A stretch of 18,863 nt of DNA from HGM10611 sp964384805 (GTDB taxonomy: Bacteria > Bacillota_I > Bacilli_A > ML615J-28 > CAG-313), in the NCBI GenBank assembly GCA_964384805.1, contig CAYLLO010000027.1, positions 1 through 18,863 of the forward strand, given 5' to 3'. The stretch's first letter is position 1. Each line of letters opens with the position of its first letter. A program made the translations under genes and the position numbers. The notes beneath the pieces were generated by a model. It did not search any database. It was given only the letters and a program-made list of their open reading frames with translations, and had not been told where the DNA came from. Positions 5,872 to 15,900 of this stretch are shown piece after piece.

Positions 5872-5908
5872 GATAATTTTTAAATCATAAAATAAAGTGG
5901 TGATATAA

Positions 5909-7147
5909 ATGATCATGAAAGTAACTAAATCTACCAAAGTATTTGGAGATATATATATAAGTGGCTCTAAGAATGCTGCGTTACCATGTCTTTGTGCGGC
6001 ATTATTAACTAAAAAAACTGTAAAACTAAGAAATGTGCCAGAAATAGAAGATGTTAATAACCTATTATCCATCATTAAAAGTTTAGGGGTAAGAGTTAAA
6101 AAAAAGGATGATGAGGTAACTATTTGTGCAAGAAAGATTAAACAAAACGTTTTAAATGAATTAGTAGAAAAATTACGAGGGTCCTATTATTTAATAGGTG
6201 CTATTTTGTCACGTTATCCTAAATTAAAAATTAAATATCCTGGGGGATGTGATTTAGGGGGCAGACCAATTGATTATCATCTCGCAAGTTTAGAAAAACT
6301 AGGTTTTGAAGTAGTAAAAAAAAGTGATTATTTAGAAATAAAAGAAAATTTAAGAAGACCTAATACGATTACTTTTCCTCATGTTTCCTTAGGTGCTACC
6401 ATTAATGTCCTCTTGTTGTCAAGTCGAATTTTCGGAGAAACTATTATTACTAATCCTTCTTTAGAACCAGAAGTTATGTGTGTCATAGAGATGTTGAAAA
6501 AAATGGGAGTTAATATTGAAATTCACAATAAGCAAATTATGATATATGGTGTTAATAAACTAGAAGGGACGGTCCATAATATAATATATGATCGAATCGA
6601 GGCGGGGAGTTATTTATTTTTAGCAGGGGCTATTCCTCATAGTAAAGTTGTTATTCATAATATTAATCCGAAAGATTTAGAAATTGTTATTGTTGTAGCT
6701 AGGCGAATGGGCATTAAAATCAAAAAAGAAGAAAACAAAATAATAGTTGAAGGAGCAAAAATAATCCAAAAAACGAATATTTTAATTGGACCATACCCCT
6801 TTTTTCCAACAGATTTACAACAAATAATAACGGTAATTTTAACCAAAGCGACTAGAAGTTCACAAATAGAAGATCCAATTTTTCCTAATAGAATTGCCCA
6901 TTTAAAAGAATTAAGAAAAATGGGGGCATATGTATATGATTATAACCATATTATATATATTAAAAATAGCAAGCTAAAAGCCGCTAAAGTAGTTGCTACA
7001 GATTTAAGATGTGCTTTTGCTTTAATTATTGCGGGAGCCATGGCAAGTGGAACAACATATATCAGAAATATTGATTATTTATTTAGAGGATACGTTAATC
7101 CCATTGAAAAATTGAAGAATATAGGGATAAATGTAGAATTAATGTAA
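5909..7147 (+). CDS. murA: UDP-N-acetylglucosamine 1-carboxyvinyltransferase
   Basis: First committed enzyme of peptidoglycan synthesis: it transfers enolpyruvate from PEP to UDP-GlcNAc in the cytoplasm. The 412 residues match the family's two-domain EPSP-synthase-like fold and usual length (about 420). Key residues are present: K21-N22 (SGSKNAALP), R90, the catalytic loop Cys C114 in PGGCDLGGRP with R119, DRIEAGSYL (228-236), D302 (FPTDLQQ), FPNRIAHLKELRKMGA (325-340) and R367 (TDLRCAFALIIAG). C114 is not replaced by Asp, so fosfomycin sensitivity would be expected from family knowledge. ATG 5909 has GGTGAT at 5899-5904 in good spacing; a second ATG at 5915 is too far from it. Bacillota often carry two murA paralogues, and I cannot tell which this is. 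No other cell-wall gene is nearby. Confidence 0.95.
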   Translation: MIMKVTKSTKVFGDIYISGSKNAALPCLCAALLTKKTVKLRNVPEIEDVNNLLSIIKSLGVRVKKKDDEVTICARKIKQNVLNELVEKLRGSYYLIGAILSRYPKLKIKYPGGCDLGGRPIDYHLASLEKLGFEVVKKSDYLEIKENLRRPNTITFPHVSLGATINVLLLSSRIFGETIITNPSLEPEVMCVIEMLKKMGVNIEIHNKQIMIYGVNKLEGTVHNIIYDRIEAGSYLFLAGAIPHSKVVIHNINPKDLEIVIVVARRMGIKIKKEENKIIVEGAKIIQKTNILIGPYPFFPTDLQQIITVILTKATRSSQIEDPIFPNRIAHLKELRKMGAYVYDYNHIIYIKNSKLKAAKVVATDLRCAFALIIAGAMASGTTYIRNIDYLFRGYVNPIEKLKNIGINVELM

Positions 7148-7175
7148 TAAATAACTTTTAAAATATAAGATTATG

Positions 7176-7184
7176 TGGTAAAAT
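7176..7184 (+). promoter_or_regulatory. Extended -10 promoter of the 848-aa gene
   Basis: TGGTAAAAT (7176-7184) is an extended -10 box with an unremarkable -35. The start would be near 7191, directly at the ribosome binding site, giving a leader of only about 11 nt. murA ends 28 bp upstream without a hairpin terminator, so read-through from murA may also contribute. Confidence 0.45.
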
Positions 7185-7201
7185 TATTTGAGGTGAATAT
7201 T

Positions 7202-9748
7202 ATGAATATGATAAGTTTGATCATCAATATCGGATTTTTGGTTGGTTTAATAGCTGTCTTACTAAATGGCTTTGTGAAAGGTTTTTGGAATAAAACAAGA
7301 TCTTCAATAGCTCTAGCAATTGGAATAATTTTATTGTTTATTTTTATGAATCCACTTTCTAATGTTTTAGCCAATATGAAATTAAGTTTTTTAGATGGTT
7401 CATTAAATGATGCCATAATAAGATGGTTAGGAGAGGCCTTAAATAATGGAATGGAAATTGGTGAAGATAGTGAACTATATAAATTATGTAGTAGTTTATC
7501 ATTGTCATTGATTAAAATAATTGTTTTACTAGGAGGCTTCATAATTATTCTATTATTGTTTGTTCCGCTTACTCTTTTAGTTTTAAGACTAATTTTAGGT
7601 AAAGATGAACATCATAAAACTTTAGGTTTTCGCTTTTTAGGAATGGGGATTAGTTTAGGACAATATTTAGTTTGTACATTTCTTCTTATGTTACCTATAT
7701 ATGGATTTAGTTCCCTATTATTGACATATGAAAAAGAATTAAGTGAATCACTAGATGCCGAAGAGGTAGTAGTAGTTGCGGAAGAAATAGATAAAACCGT
7801 TCCTAATATACTGAATAAAGCTTTGGGTAAAAATACTGCTGTTAATACTTTAGGAACATTAACTAAAGTAAAAAATGAACATGGAACAATTAATGTGATT
7901 AAGGAAGTACAAAATATTGAACCGCTTGTGGCAATTTTATTGGAAAATCAAAGTGATGTAGATGCTAATATTTTACAAATTTTAGTGGATAATCAAGAAA
8001 AAATTGTTGAATTTGTTAAAACGACCAATATTTTAGAAACGTTTATGCCCGCAGTTATTGAAATATTAGAAGCTAATGGTTCACTTGAAAATATTAATGT
8101 TCAAGAACTTAAGAAAATTGACTTTAAAAATGATAAAGAACAACTGGCCATAACCATTGAAGTGGTTTGTGAATTTGTTGAAGAAACGAATTTTTCTTTA
8201 GCTCAACCTATGGAAGTTTTAAGTAATAAAGCTTTGCCTTCTGCTTTAAAATCGTTAGGAGAGGCCTTAAAAAATACTAGCTTTGTAGATTTATTGTTAG
8301 AATTACTTCAAAACATTATTAATGACAATCTAGATACCGAAACTAGTGATTTGAAAGAATTGATGGCGGTTTTAGATTTAACCAAAATCGAAAAAGAGAA
8401 TTTGCCTAATGATTTGTACTTAGTAGGACAAATAATTAATTCACTTAGTGATTTGGGAATTTTAAATGAGGAAATAGATTTCTATGGACATCCAGAAGAA
8501 CTAAAAATATTAATAAGTGCAATATTAGATTTTTCTTTAGTTAAGGGAAATGAAGCAACGATTATCGATGATATTTTAAACATTGGAGAAATTAAATCTC
8601 AATTTTCGTCTGTAGGAATAGAGATTAATTATAAAGATATAGACTGGCAACAAGAAAAAGAGCATTTGATGTCTATTGTTGAAGGTCTAAGTTATGCACA
8701 TCAAAACATTGAAAATTTTGATTTAGCTAATTTTCAAACTTATCTTTTAGATTGTAGTTATCATCAATATATCGAAAAACTACTAAAATCTTTAAGTAGA
8801 ACATCATTAATAGATTTTTCATTTGTAACAACATTTATTGAGGAAGCCCTAGATTCATATGGTTTTAGTGTATCAATTAATAAAGAAAATTTACCAACTA
8901 CGGGTAACTGGGATGAAGAAATTGATAGTTTGTTAAAAGTGGTAGGATTAGTATCTCAAATAGAAGATATTATCAGTGATTATGAAAATAAGACTAAAGA
9001 ATTGGGTGAGTTATTAGAGGCTATGTGTTCTTCAAGTATTTTAAATCCAATTGTGAAAGATATATTAAATCAAGTTATTGATTCATCAGGGATTATGGTG
9101 GATATAACTAATTTAAATATTAACCAAATTACTTCATGGACTTATGAACTTCAAACGCTATTAGAATTGAAAACCGAATTAGCAGAAAATGGAAAAGAAT
9201 TAACTACTTTACCAGCAGAAGACATAGAATTAATTTTAAATAAAGCAACAGGGACTGTTACAGAACCTTGTTATGTAGCTAGTTATATTGTTGGAACATT
9301 AATAAATACTGAATTAAAAGAAATTTTAAGTGATGAAACTTATCAACAATTAATTGGTAAACATGATTTAACACAACCTCAAATTTTAAGAGAGTTAACA
9401 TCCGATATTGTAGATGCTATTAGATTAAGTAAAGCATTAGAGGAAGTTAAAGATACTAAAGATATTACCCCAAAACAAGTAACTGATTTATGTGATATAT
9501 ACTCTTCAATAGAGGCTAGTAATGTTATTACTAGTGCTGTTATTAAAGATATCATAAAAGATAGTGATATTGAGTTAACGGATGATGAGTTGGCCCAAGT
9601 ATCATATGAGGTAGAAGTGGCATTTTTAGAGGAAGTTTTAACAGCCATTGCTGAAGATGCAAGTGAGGCTGAAATAAACGAATTAATAGCAAAAGCCGAA
9701 GAAGAAACGGTGGTTGCTATTGCCATTATTAATAAATATTTTCGATAA
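7202..9748 (+). CDS. CvpA-like membrane-anchored helical repeat protein (848 aa)
   Basis: ATG 7202 follows AGGTG (7191-7195) by 6 bp; an upstream in-frame GTG at 7175 lies in the promoter and lacks a binding site. Membrane helices lie at about 4-22, 33-50, 102-132 and 143-172. The connectors GFVKGFWNKTRS (23-34) and LGKDEHHKTLGFRFLGMGISLG (132-153) resemble the CvpA (colicin V production) family, normally about 160-180 residues. Basic residues in these connectors put them inside, so the C-terminal 670 or so residues are predicted extracellular. That part is Leu/Ile/Glu/Asn-rich and apparently all-helical, with modules marked by ID-F308, DW482 (DWQQEKEHL), NW570 (NWDEEIDSLL) and SW646 (SWTYELQTLL). 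The final 120 residues are strongly acidic. It is followed by its own terminator, and a larger paralogue lies downstream. Function unknown; the CvpA assignment is by pattern. Confidence 0.85.
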   Translation: MNMISLIINIGFLVGLIAVLLNGFVKGFWNKTRSSIALAIGIILLFIFMNPLSNVLANMKLSFLDGSLNDAIIRWLGEALNNGMEIGEDSELYKLCSSLSLSLIKIIVLLGGFIIILLLFVPLTLLVLRLILGKDEHHKTLGFRFLGMGISLGQYLVCTFLLMLPIYGFSSLLLTYEKELSESLDAEEVVVVAEEIDKTVPNILNKALGKNTAVNTLGTLTKVKNEHGTINVIKEVQNIEPLVAILLENQSDVDANILQILVDNQEKIVEFVKTTNILETFMPAVIEILEANGSLENINVQELKKIDFKNDKEQLAITIEVVCEFVEETNFSLAQPMEVLSNKALPSALKSLGEALKNTSFVDLLLELLQNIINDNLDTETSDLKELMAVLDLTKIEKENLPNDLYLVGQIINSLSDLGILNEEIDFYGHPEELKILISAILDFSLVKGNEATIIDDILNIGEIKSQFSSVGIEINYKDIDWQQEKEHLMSIVEGLSYAHQNIENFDLANFQTYLLDCSYHQYIEKLLKSLSRTSLIDFSFVTTFIEEALDSYGFSVSINKENLPTTGNWDEEIDSLLKVVGLVSQIEDIISDYENKTKELGELLEAMCSSSILNPIVKDILNQVIDSSGIMVDITNLNINQITSWTYELQTLLELKTELAENGKELTTLPAEDIELILNKATGTVTEPCYVASYIVGTLINTELKEILSDETYQQLIGKHDLTQPQILRELTSDIVDAIRLSKALEEVKDTKDITPKQVTDLCDIYSSIEASNVITSAVIKDIIKDSDIELTDDELAQVSYEVEVAFLEEVLTAIAEDASEAEINELIAKAEEETVVAIAIINKYFR
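8114..9376 (+). repeat. W-motif helical modules in the 848-aa protein
   Basis: Protein-level repeats cover residues 305-725. The anchors are F308 (KKIDFKNDKEQL), a W-less copy at about 401 (LPNDLYLVGQII), W482, W570 and W646. The spacings are 93, 81, 88 and 76 residues. The shared pattern is [I/V/N]-[D/N]-W-x2-E-[L/I/K] then an amphipathic Leu/Ile helix, usually followed by a [D/N]-G or [D/N]-I turn. Similarity is at the level of spaced residues, not long identity. Confidence 0.6.
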
Positions 9749-9780
9749 AAATGGAGGATTAAACCTTCATTTTTTATTTT
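9749..9780 (+). terminator. Rho-independent terminator of the 848-aa gene
   Basis: AATGGAGG (9750-9757) pairs with CCTTCATT (9764-9771) including one G-T pair, around ATTAAA, and is followed by TTTTTTATTTTTTT. It starts one base after the stop codon. Confidence 0.85.
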
Positions 9781-9785
9781 TTTAA

Positions 9786-9822
9786 TAAAAGAATATTTCC
9801 TATTTGTAAAAATATTCTTTTA
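9786..9822. repeat. 13-bp perfect hairpin between the two giant genes
   Basis: TAAAAGAATATTT (9786-9798) and AAATATTCTTTTA (9810-9822) are perfectly complementary around an 11-nt loop. Neither strand has a T-run after the stem, so it is not a standard terminator. It stands about 60 bp upstream of the next promoter and could be a protein site or a terminator remnant. The rest of this intergenic stretch (9823-9883) holds nothing I can support. Confidence 0.45.
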
Positions 9823-9883
9823 AAAAAATCCTCAATACGATTACCCCTTTCGAAAATAGACATACGTTGGTAGTTTGATTTAC

Positions 9884-9912
9884 TTGCAAAAAAAAGGATT
9901 ATTTTGTATAAT
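9884..9912 (+). promoter_or_regulatory. Promoter of the 2924-aa gene
   Basis: TTGCAA (9884-9889) and TATAAT (9907-9912) are 17 bp apart, a strong sigma-A match. Transcription should begin near 9919, leaving a leader of about 30 nt with AGAGAGGA (9932-9939) as ribosome binding site. Confidence 0.75.
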
Positions 9913-9948
9913 AAGAAGGTAAATGTAAGAAAGAGAGGACATTTGTCA

Positions 9949-12900
9949 ATGCCAAACGCGAACACAATTGGGCTAATATTTGGATTAATTATGATTCTCA
10001 TATTGGTACTAGGAGCACTTTGGGGATTTTTAGCTGGTTTAAAAAGAGAACTAAAGTGCTTAGCAGTATTTGTAGTGGTTCTTAGCTTGTCATGGATAAT
10101 CTTTGGAGCGAATGCATCGCTCGATAAAGAGGTTATTTTTGGCTTGTCAGGTATCGTTAATGGTATCTTAGGAACTCCAGCTGAATTACAGACATGGCGA
10201 GAAATTAGTTTGTATTTTGGACAAAATAGTTTAGGACTTAAGGAAACTTTAATAGAAGGTACAGAGACTTATAATTTATTTATGGGTGTTGTTGGTATGG
10301 TTGTTAGAGGAGGATATCTAACATTAGGTACCGTTCTAGCAATGGTATTAAGTGGAGTTATTAGACTAATTAGTCATTTAGGAGAATTAATTATTCGCAC
10401 TATAAGATGTCAAAAACAAAAAGCAGAAAAAACAATTGCTCAAACGGATGAAGAAACTAAAAAATCGAAGAGACTTGCTCTTGGAAATCGTTTTTTTGGA
10501 GCAGGAGTTGGATTTTTAAAATCTTGCTTAATTGTCATTTTAATTTGTGCCCCAGTAGCGGGAATTGTTTCTGTGGTAAGTAATGTAGAGGATGAAACTG
10601 TAGATGAGATTGAACAAATTACTATGGGAGCTCCAGCAGATGGAACGATGATAGATTGGATTTTTGAGGCAGTTGAGGCTCTTGATGATAACGTATTTGT
10701 TGAAATGATTCAATCCACAGAAGTTGTTTTTGGAAAATCCTTAAGTGATAGTATTTTTGATACTTCATTTTATATTGAAACAGATGATGAAGTAGTATAT
10801 TTACGCGAAGAATTGGTAAAATTAATAGATATAGTCAATAGAGTTTTACCAACTTATGATCAAAAACAAAAAATACCATTTGATATTTGGAAATTAAGTG
10901 ACGAAGAGTTAGATGGCCTATTTGATATTTTAGCAGAGTCTAAACTAGTTCAAAGTGCTATACCAATTGCTTTTGAATATGCTGGACAAATGGATAACAT
11001 ACAAGTAATGTTACAAGAAGCAGGGCTTAGTAATTTAAATAGTTTTGTCCAAGAAGTGGATTGGGATAAAGACTTAGTGCCATTACTTCAAACAATTAAA
11101 AAGGCCTTAAGAGTTGTTAATTTAAATGAAGAGTTAAATATTATGGATTTAAATTCTGATACTCTTCGTGATTTAATTAATACTATTGGGGTAACTACTT
11201 TCTTCCAAAGATTAATGCCAATTGTGGTTGATATATCTTTGTCATTATCGATAATTGAAAATTTTGCGGGAAAAATTGAAAACATCAGTGGTAGTTCAAT
11301 TAGTTTTGATTGGAAAGATGAATTAATTAATTTAATTGATGTTTATGAAATTCTTCAAGAATTAAATATTGATATAAAAAATGTTAATTTACAATGGTTA
11401 GTTAATTTAGTAAATAATGAAGAAAGCTTTGCGATTGTTAAAAAAGCAATTGCTGAATTAACTACTGGTGAATTATTTGGAAATGTATTAATTCCTATTC
11501 TTGATCAAGCAATTGAACACCAAATTGAAGTTCAAGGATTAGATGAATTTAAAAACTTGTTATCAATTATTAAAATGGAATCTACTGATTGGAATCATGA
11601 TTTACCAATTGTCTTAGAAATGGTTGGCCTATTATCAAAGATTGGAGTTATTGGTAATAATATTAAACTTAATGAGTATGAAGCAATGCATAGTTTAGTA
11701 GATGCTTTCTTCGAATTAGTTATTTTAAGTGATAAAGTAAAAGTATCGGTTGATACAGTGGATTTAAAAACGTTAATAATTGAGGCAGCCCTTCGCCAAT
11801 TCAAATTCTTAGATATTGGAGAAATCGAATTTGAATTAATTGAATTACGTGAAGAAATAGACTGGACACAAGAAAAAACTAATATTCATAAATTAATTAA
11901 TACTTTTGAAAACTTTGCTCAAACAGCTAAAAATCTTCAAGGAATTGAACTTATAAGTATTGCGAATTTTGGTGAATTAAATTTCAATATTTTATTAGAT
12001 TCTAATCAATTTTGGGATGATGTGATGGATTTATTGGATTCGATAGTTGATTCAAAACTCGTGATGTCTCTTTTACCACATACATTTGAAAAATTCATCT
12101 CCCCAATTATTTTTAATCTTGATGGTGAAATCGGAGAACTTGGTTTATTTGATGATATAACATCTAAAAATATTGTTGCAGAATTATATAATTTAGTTTA
12201 TTTAGCTTTAGATTTAAAAGCTTTAGGCTTATTTGATGTTGAAGCTAGAAATACTTTAGAATATGATTTGGGAGCTCTAGCCTATCATTCTCTTAGTGGA
12301 TTTTATGAATCAGAATATTTTACTTATCAACCACAAGCAGATGATTTAGCCTTAGTTGATATCGTTGAAAGAATCTTTGCTTCATCTTTATTAAGAGGTA
12401 GAGAAGGAAGATTGATAAGAGTTATTTTTGCTTCAGCGTTGAACGTAAATGTTTCTATCGATGAATTAATGTCTGTCAATTATTCAGCAAGTGGCTCAAC
12501 TAGTGAAAAACAAATTTTAGTTGAGGGAATTAATACTTTAAGACCAATTTTGGAAGATCCAGATTTTGTGATATTCAAAACAGACACAACCACAGGAATT
12601 AGAAGTCTTAATATTGCTTATTTCTTAGATAAAGAACATTTAAGTATTGTTTTTGATACGGTAGAAACATTATTTAAATCTCAAATTATAACTTACTTAC
12701 TTCCAGAGGCGTATAACCAACTTTTGGTTACAAAAGGAATTATTCCAGCTGATTGGGCAGAAATCTTAAAAGTACAATCAACATATTTAGGACTTACTGA
12801 AGGTATCACTGCAGATGAACTAAACGAAGATGTTTTAAGCATTATTAAGGCATTAAAAAATATTGTTGAGTTTGGTGTCCTTGATATTTTAGATAGTGAA

Positions 12901-15900
12901 AAACAAAGAGATGTTAGAATTGATGGTTTAGGATCAATTGTTGCTGATTTAATCGATGTCGTGGTCGGATTGAATATTATAGATGATAAAATTGGAACGG
13001 TTGTTTTCAAATTATTAGAAGATAATGCGATTGAAATGGATACCACATTACTAGTTAATTTAGATTGGGATAAGGAATTATTACATGTAAGAGAAATTCT
13101 TTTAGATGTTCAAGAACTTTTAGTATTGTGTGGATTTACTACATATGGGGATATTTTAACCTTTATGACTACTTCACCACTCAATATTGCGAAATTCTAT
13201 AATACGATGACAATCTATTTAGTAGGAACTATTTCTTTAGAATTATACAATTCACAAATATTACATGAAATAGCTTATGAATTTTTGATTAATAAGTTTT
13301 TGGTAAATAATACTAATTTCAATACGATGCTACATTTAGATAATTATGATAGTGAGTTATTTAAACAAGATTTATTAATATTATCAGATATTACATATCA
13401 ATTAATCATTTCTAATCTAACGCCGATTATTGGATCATTTATTTTCCCAACTACTTATAATGGAGTATATGATGTTGATTTAGGAAAAGCTTCTATTGCT
13501 TATTTATTAGAAGATATCTTATCTTTGAGAATTGTTAATTTAAACTTATATAGTTTAACAAAATCATTGTTTACTAAAATGGGCTTTACTTATGATTATG
13601 CGGATCTATTAGGTGTTAGACTAGTTTATGACTTAAACTTTGATGTACCAAGCGTTTGGGGTCATCAAGAAGATATGCTTAATGCCTTCTCTCAATATAA
13701 TTTAAGTCTAACCGATGCAGATCTTTTCTATAAAGGAGATGCCATAAAGGTTCGGGAATTTTATTTAGCTCTATTACCAGTATTTAATGGCTCAGAGTTT
13801 CCAATTACTGATACCGTTAAACTTAAAGGCTTTATGGCGGCTTTCAATACTGATGTCATAAATGCCTATAAGCAATCAGAAAAATTAAATACTTATGCTT
13901 TAGCAATTGCTGATGCTCTAGATATCTTTTCGGAAATGACGATTGGTAAGGCTACCTTAACGCCACTAGTAGAAATAATTGATAAAAAGAATATCAGTTT
14001 TGGTGGTACTAAATTATCTAGTATGTTAGAATTTAGAACAGAGTTTACTAAAGATGATATGTTAGGGGATATTAGTATTTTAGCTCAAGTTATTAGAGAT
14101 GCTGTCGGATTTGATTTAATTAATATTTTACTTCGTGATGCTAATATTAAATGGGTAACAAATACTCTTTCAGCTCAATCGCTAATTGAAAATTTATTTA
14201 GCGTGAAATTCTTAGATGCTAATTTTGAAGCACTCTTCAATATTGTGATTTCTATGATGACTAATGGAACCGGCAAAATTAATCTTGCTTCTGATGTAGT
14301 ATTGGCAAGCGATGGTAAAAAAATTGCTAAGGCATATCCATATCTTGCGGAAATCTTACAAAATACTTTAGAAATTAATAAACTTTCCACAATTAAGAGT
14401 TTACAAATAAATTTTGCGAAATTCTTGGTAACTGAACCAGCTCTTAATGTGGTATATGCAGTTAGAGAAATAATCACTGTTACGATTTTAGAAGCGGTAA
14501 TTCCTGATTTGTTCGCTCTAATGCAAAATAGTAATTTACATGTAACCTTTAAAGAACTAATGAATTTATCAGATATTACTTCTGGTGAAGTATTAGAAGC
14601 GGTACAAGATATTACTTACCCACTTGAAGAGCTTTTAAAACTTAATGTTTTAGATTTACTTCAAAAACAAAATATTTATCTTGTAGAAATAAATAAATTA
14701 CCAGGTATTGTTGAAGATGTTTTAAGAAATAAATATATTACTACTAAACATGCAACCCTTCTTGAAATTGCGCGAATTTTAGTTGGTCTTGATACAACCG
14801 CCTTCAATGCTTATAATGTTGATTGGGATAGTGAAGTAACATATCTTGTTGGAGCTATTCAAGATGTAACGGATATAATTGATAATTGTGGATTTGAAAC
14901 TGCTAATGATATTATTCGTTTGATTAATAACCCTTCAAATGGAAAACAATATTTAACAATAGCTAATGTTGAAGAAGTGATTTCGGCTATTCGTAATTTA
15001 GTATCTTCGAAAATTATTGAAGGTTTAGGACTTGGTTTTTATCAATATAAGTTATTACCAAGTATGCAACCTAACTTAAATTCAGCTCTTTATAATTTAA
15101 TCAAAATAGATGATATATATACTGGGGAAAAACTTTTTGATGATATCGAATTACTACTTCAAATATTAGAAACTTTCATTGATGGTGATTTAATTAAGAT
15201 TATTGCCGAAGACTATGAGATAAATTATGTCGGAATTACTCATGATGTTCAATCGATTATTAATAATATCTTTAATATGCAATACTTAAGTGATAAGATT
15301 GCTTATCTTTATGATTACATTGCGCTAATTATACCAAGCATTAATATCAATTATATCGATTATCTTGATATTAATTTAGCAAGTGATGGAGTTTTAATAA
15401 GTGAAGCATACGAAATAATTGCTCCGCTTCTTGATACTGACTTTAACCCTTATCAAACTCTTTCTTCATTTAAACAAGAAGGATTGAAATTTAATTTTGG
15501 TGGGGCCTTAGAAGAAGATTTTATCAATGCTATTGAAGGCTTAAAACTTATCAATGATACTACTTTAGTAACTAAAAACAATGTAATTGTTATTGATATT
15601 TTGAATAAAATGTATAGTTCTCTTGATACAACTAATCTTTATACAGCAATCATTAAAGAGTTACTTAACACTCCTCTTGAAAATGGACAATATAAATTAG
15701 TTTCAGAAATCTTACATGATGACTTAAATAGTATCTTTGATTTTTATGTCCTAGAATTAGAAGGTGGCTTATTGGATATGTTACGGGATATTCAAAATTA
15801 TGATATCACGCAAATCTTACTTCCAACCGAAATAGAAGTTATCCAAGGAATATTAGATTTACGTTTCTTAGTAGAATTAAAAGGACAAGCTATTTTAGAA

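Noticed and set aside
5836..6846. Minus-strand ORFs within murA and its upstream region
   Set aside because: They are frame shadows of murA: hydrophobic runs with no ribosome binding site, opposite a gene with conserved catalytic motifs.
7175..7201. GTG 7175 as start of the 848-aa protein
   Set aside because: It falls inside the extended -10 box and has no ribosome binding site. ATG 7202 has AGGTG 6 bp upstream and begins directly with the first membrane helix.
9904..9948. TTG 9904 as start of the giant protein
   Set aside because: The codon overlaps the TATAAT box at 9907-9912, so it would not be in the transcript. ATG 9949 has a strong binding site.
11088..14477. Minus-strand ORFs of 65-117 codons inside the giant gene
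   Set aside because: They are Ser/Ile-rich translations of the opposite strand of an AT-rich repeat gene, without binding sites, and conserved motifs lie on the plus strand.
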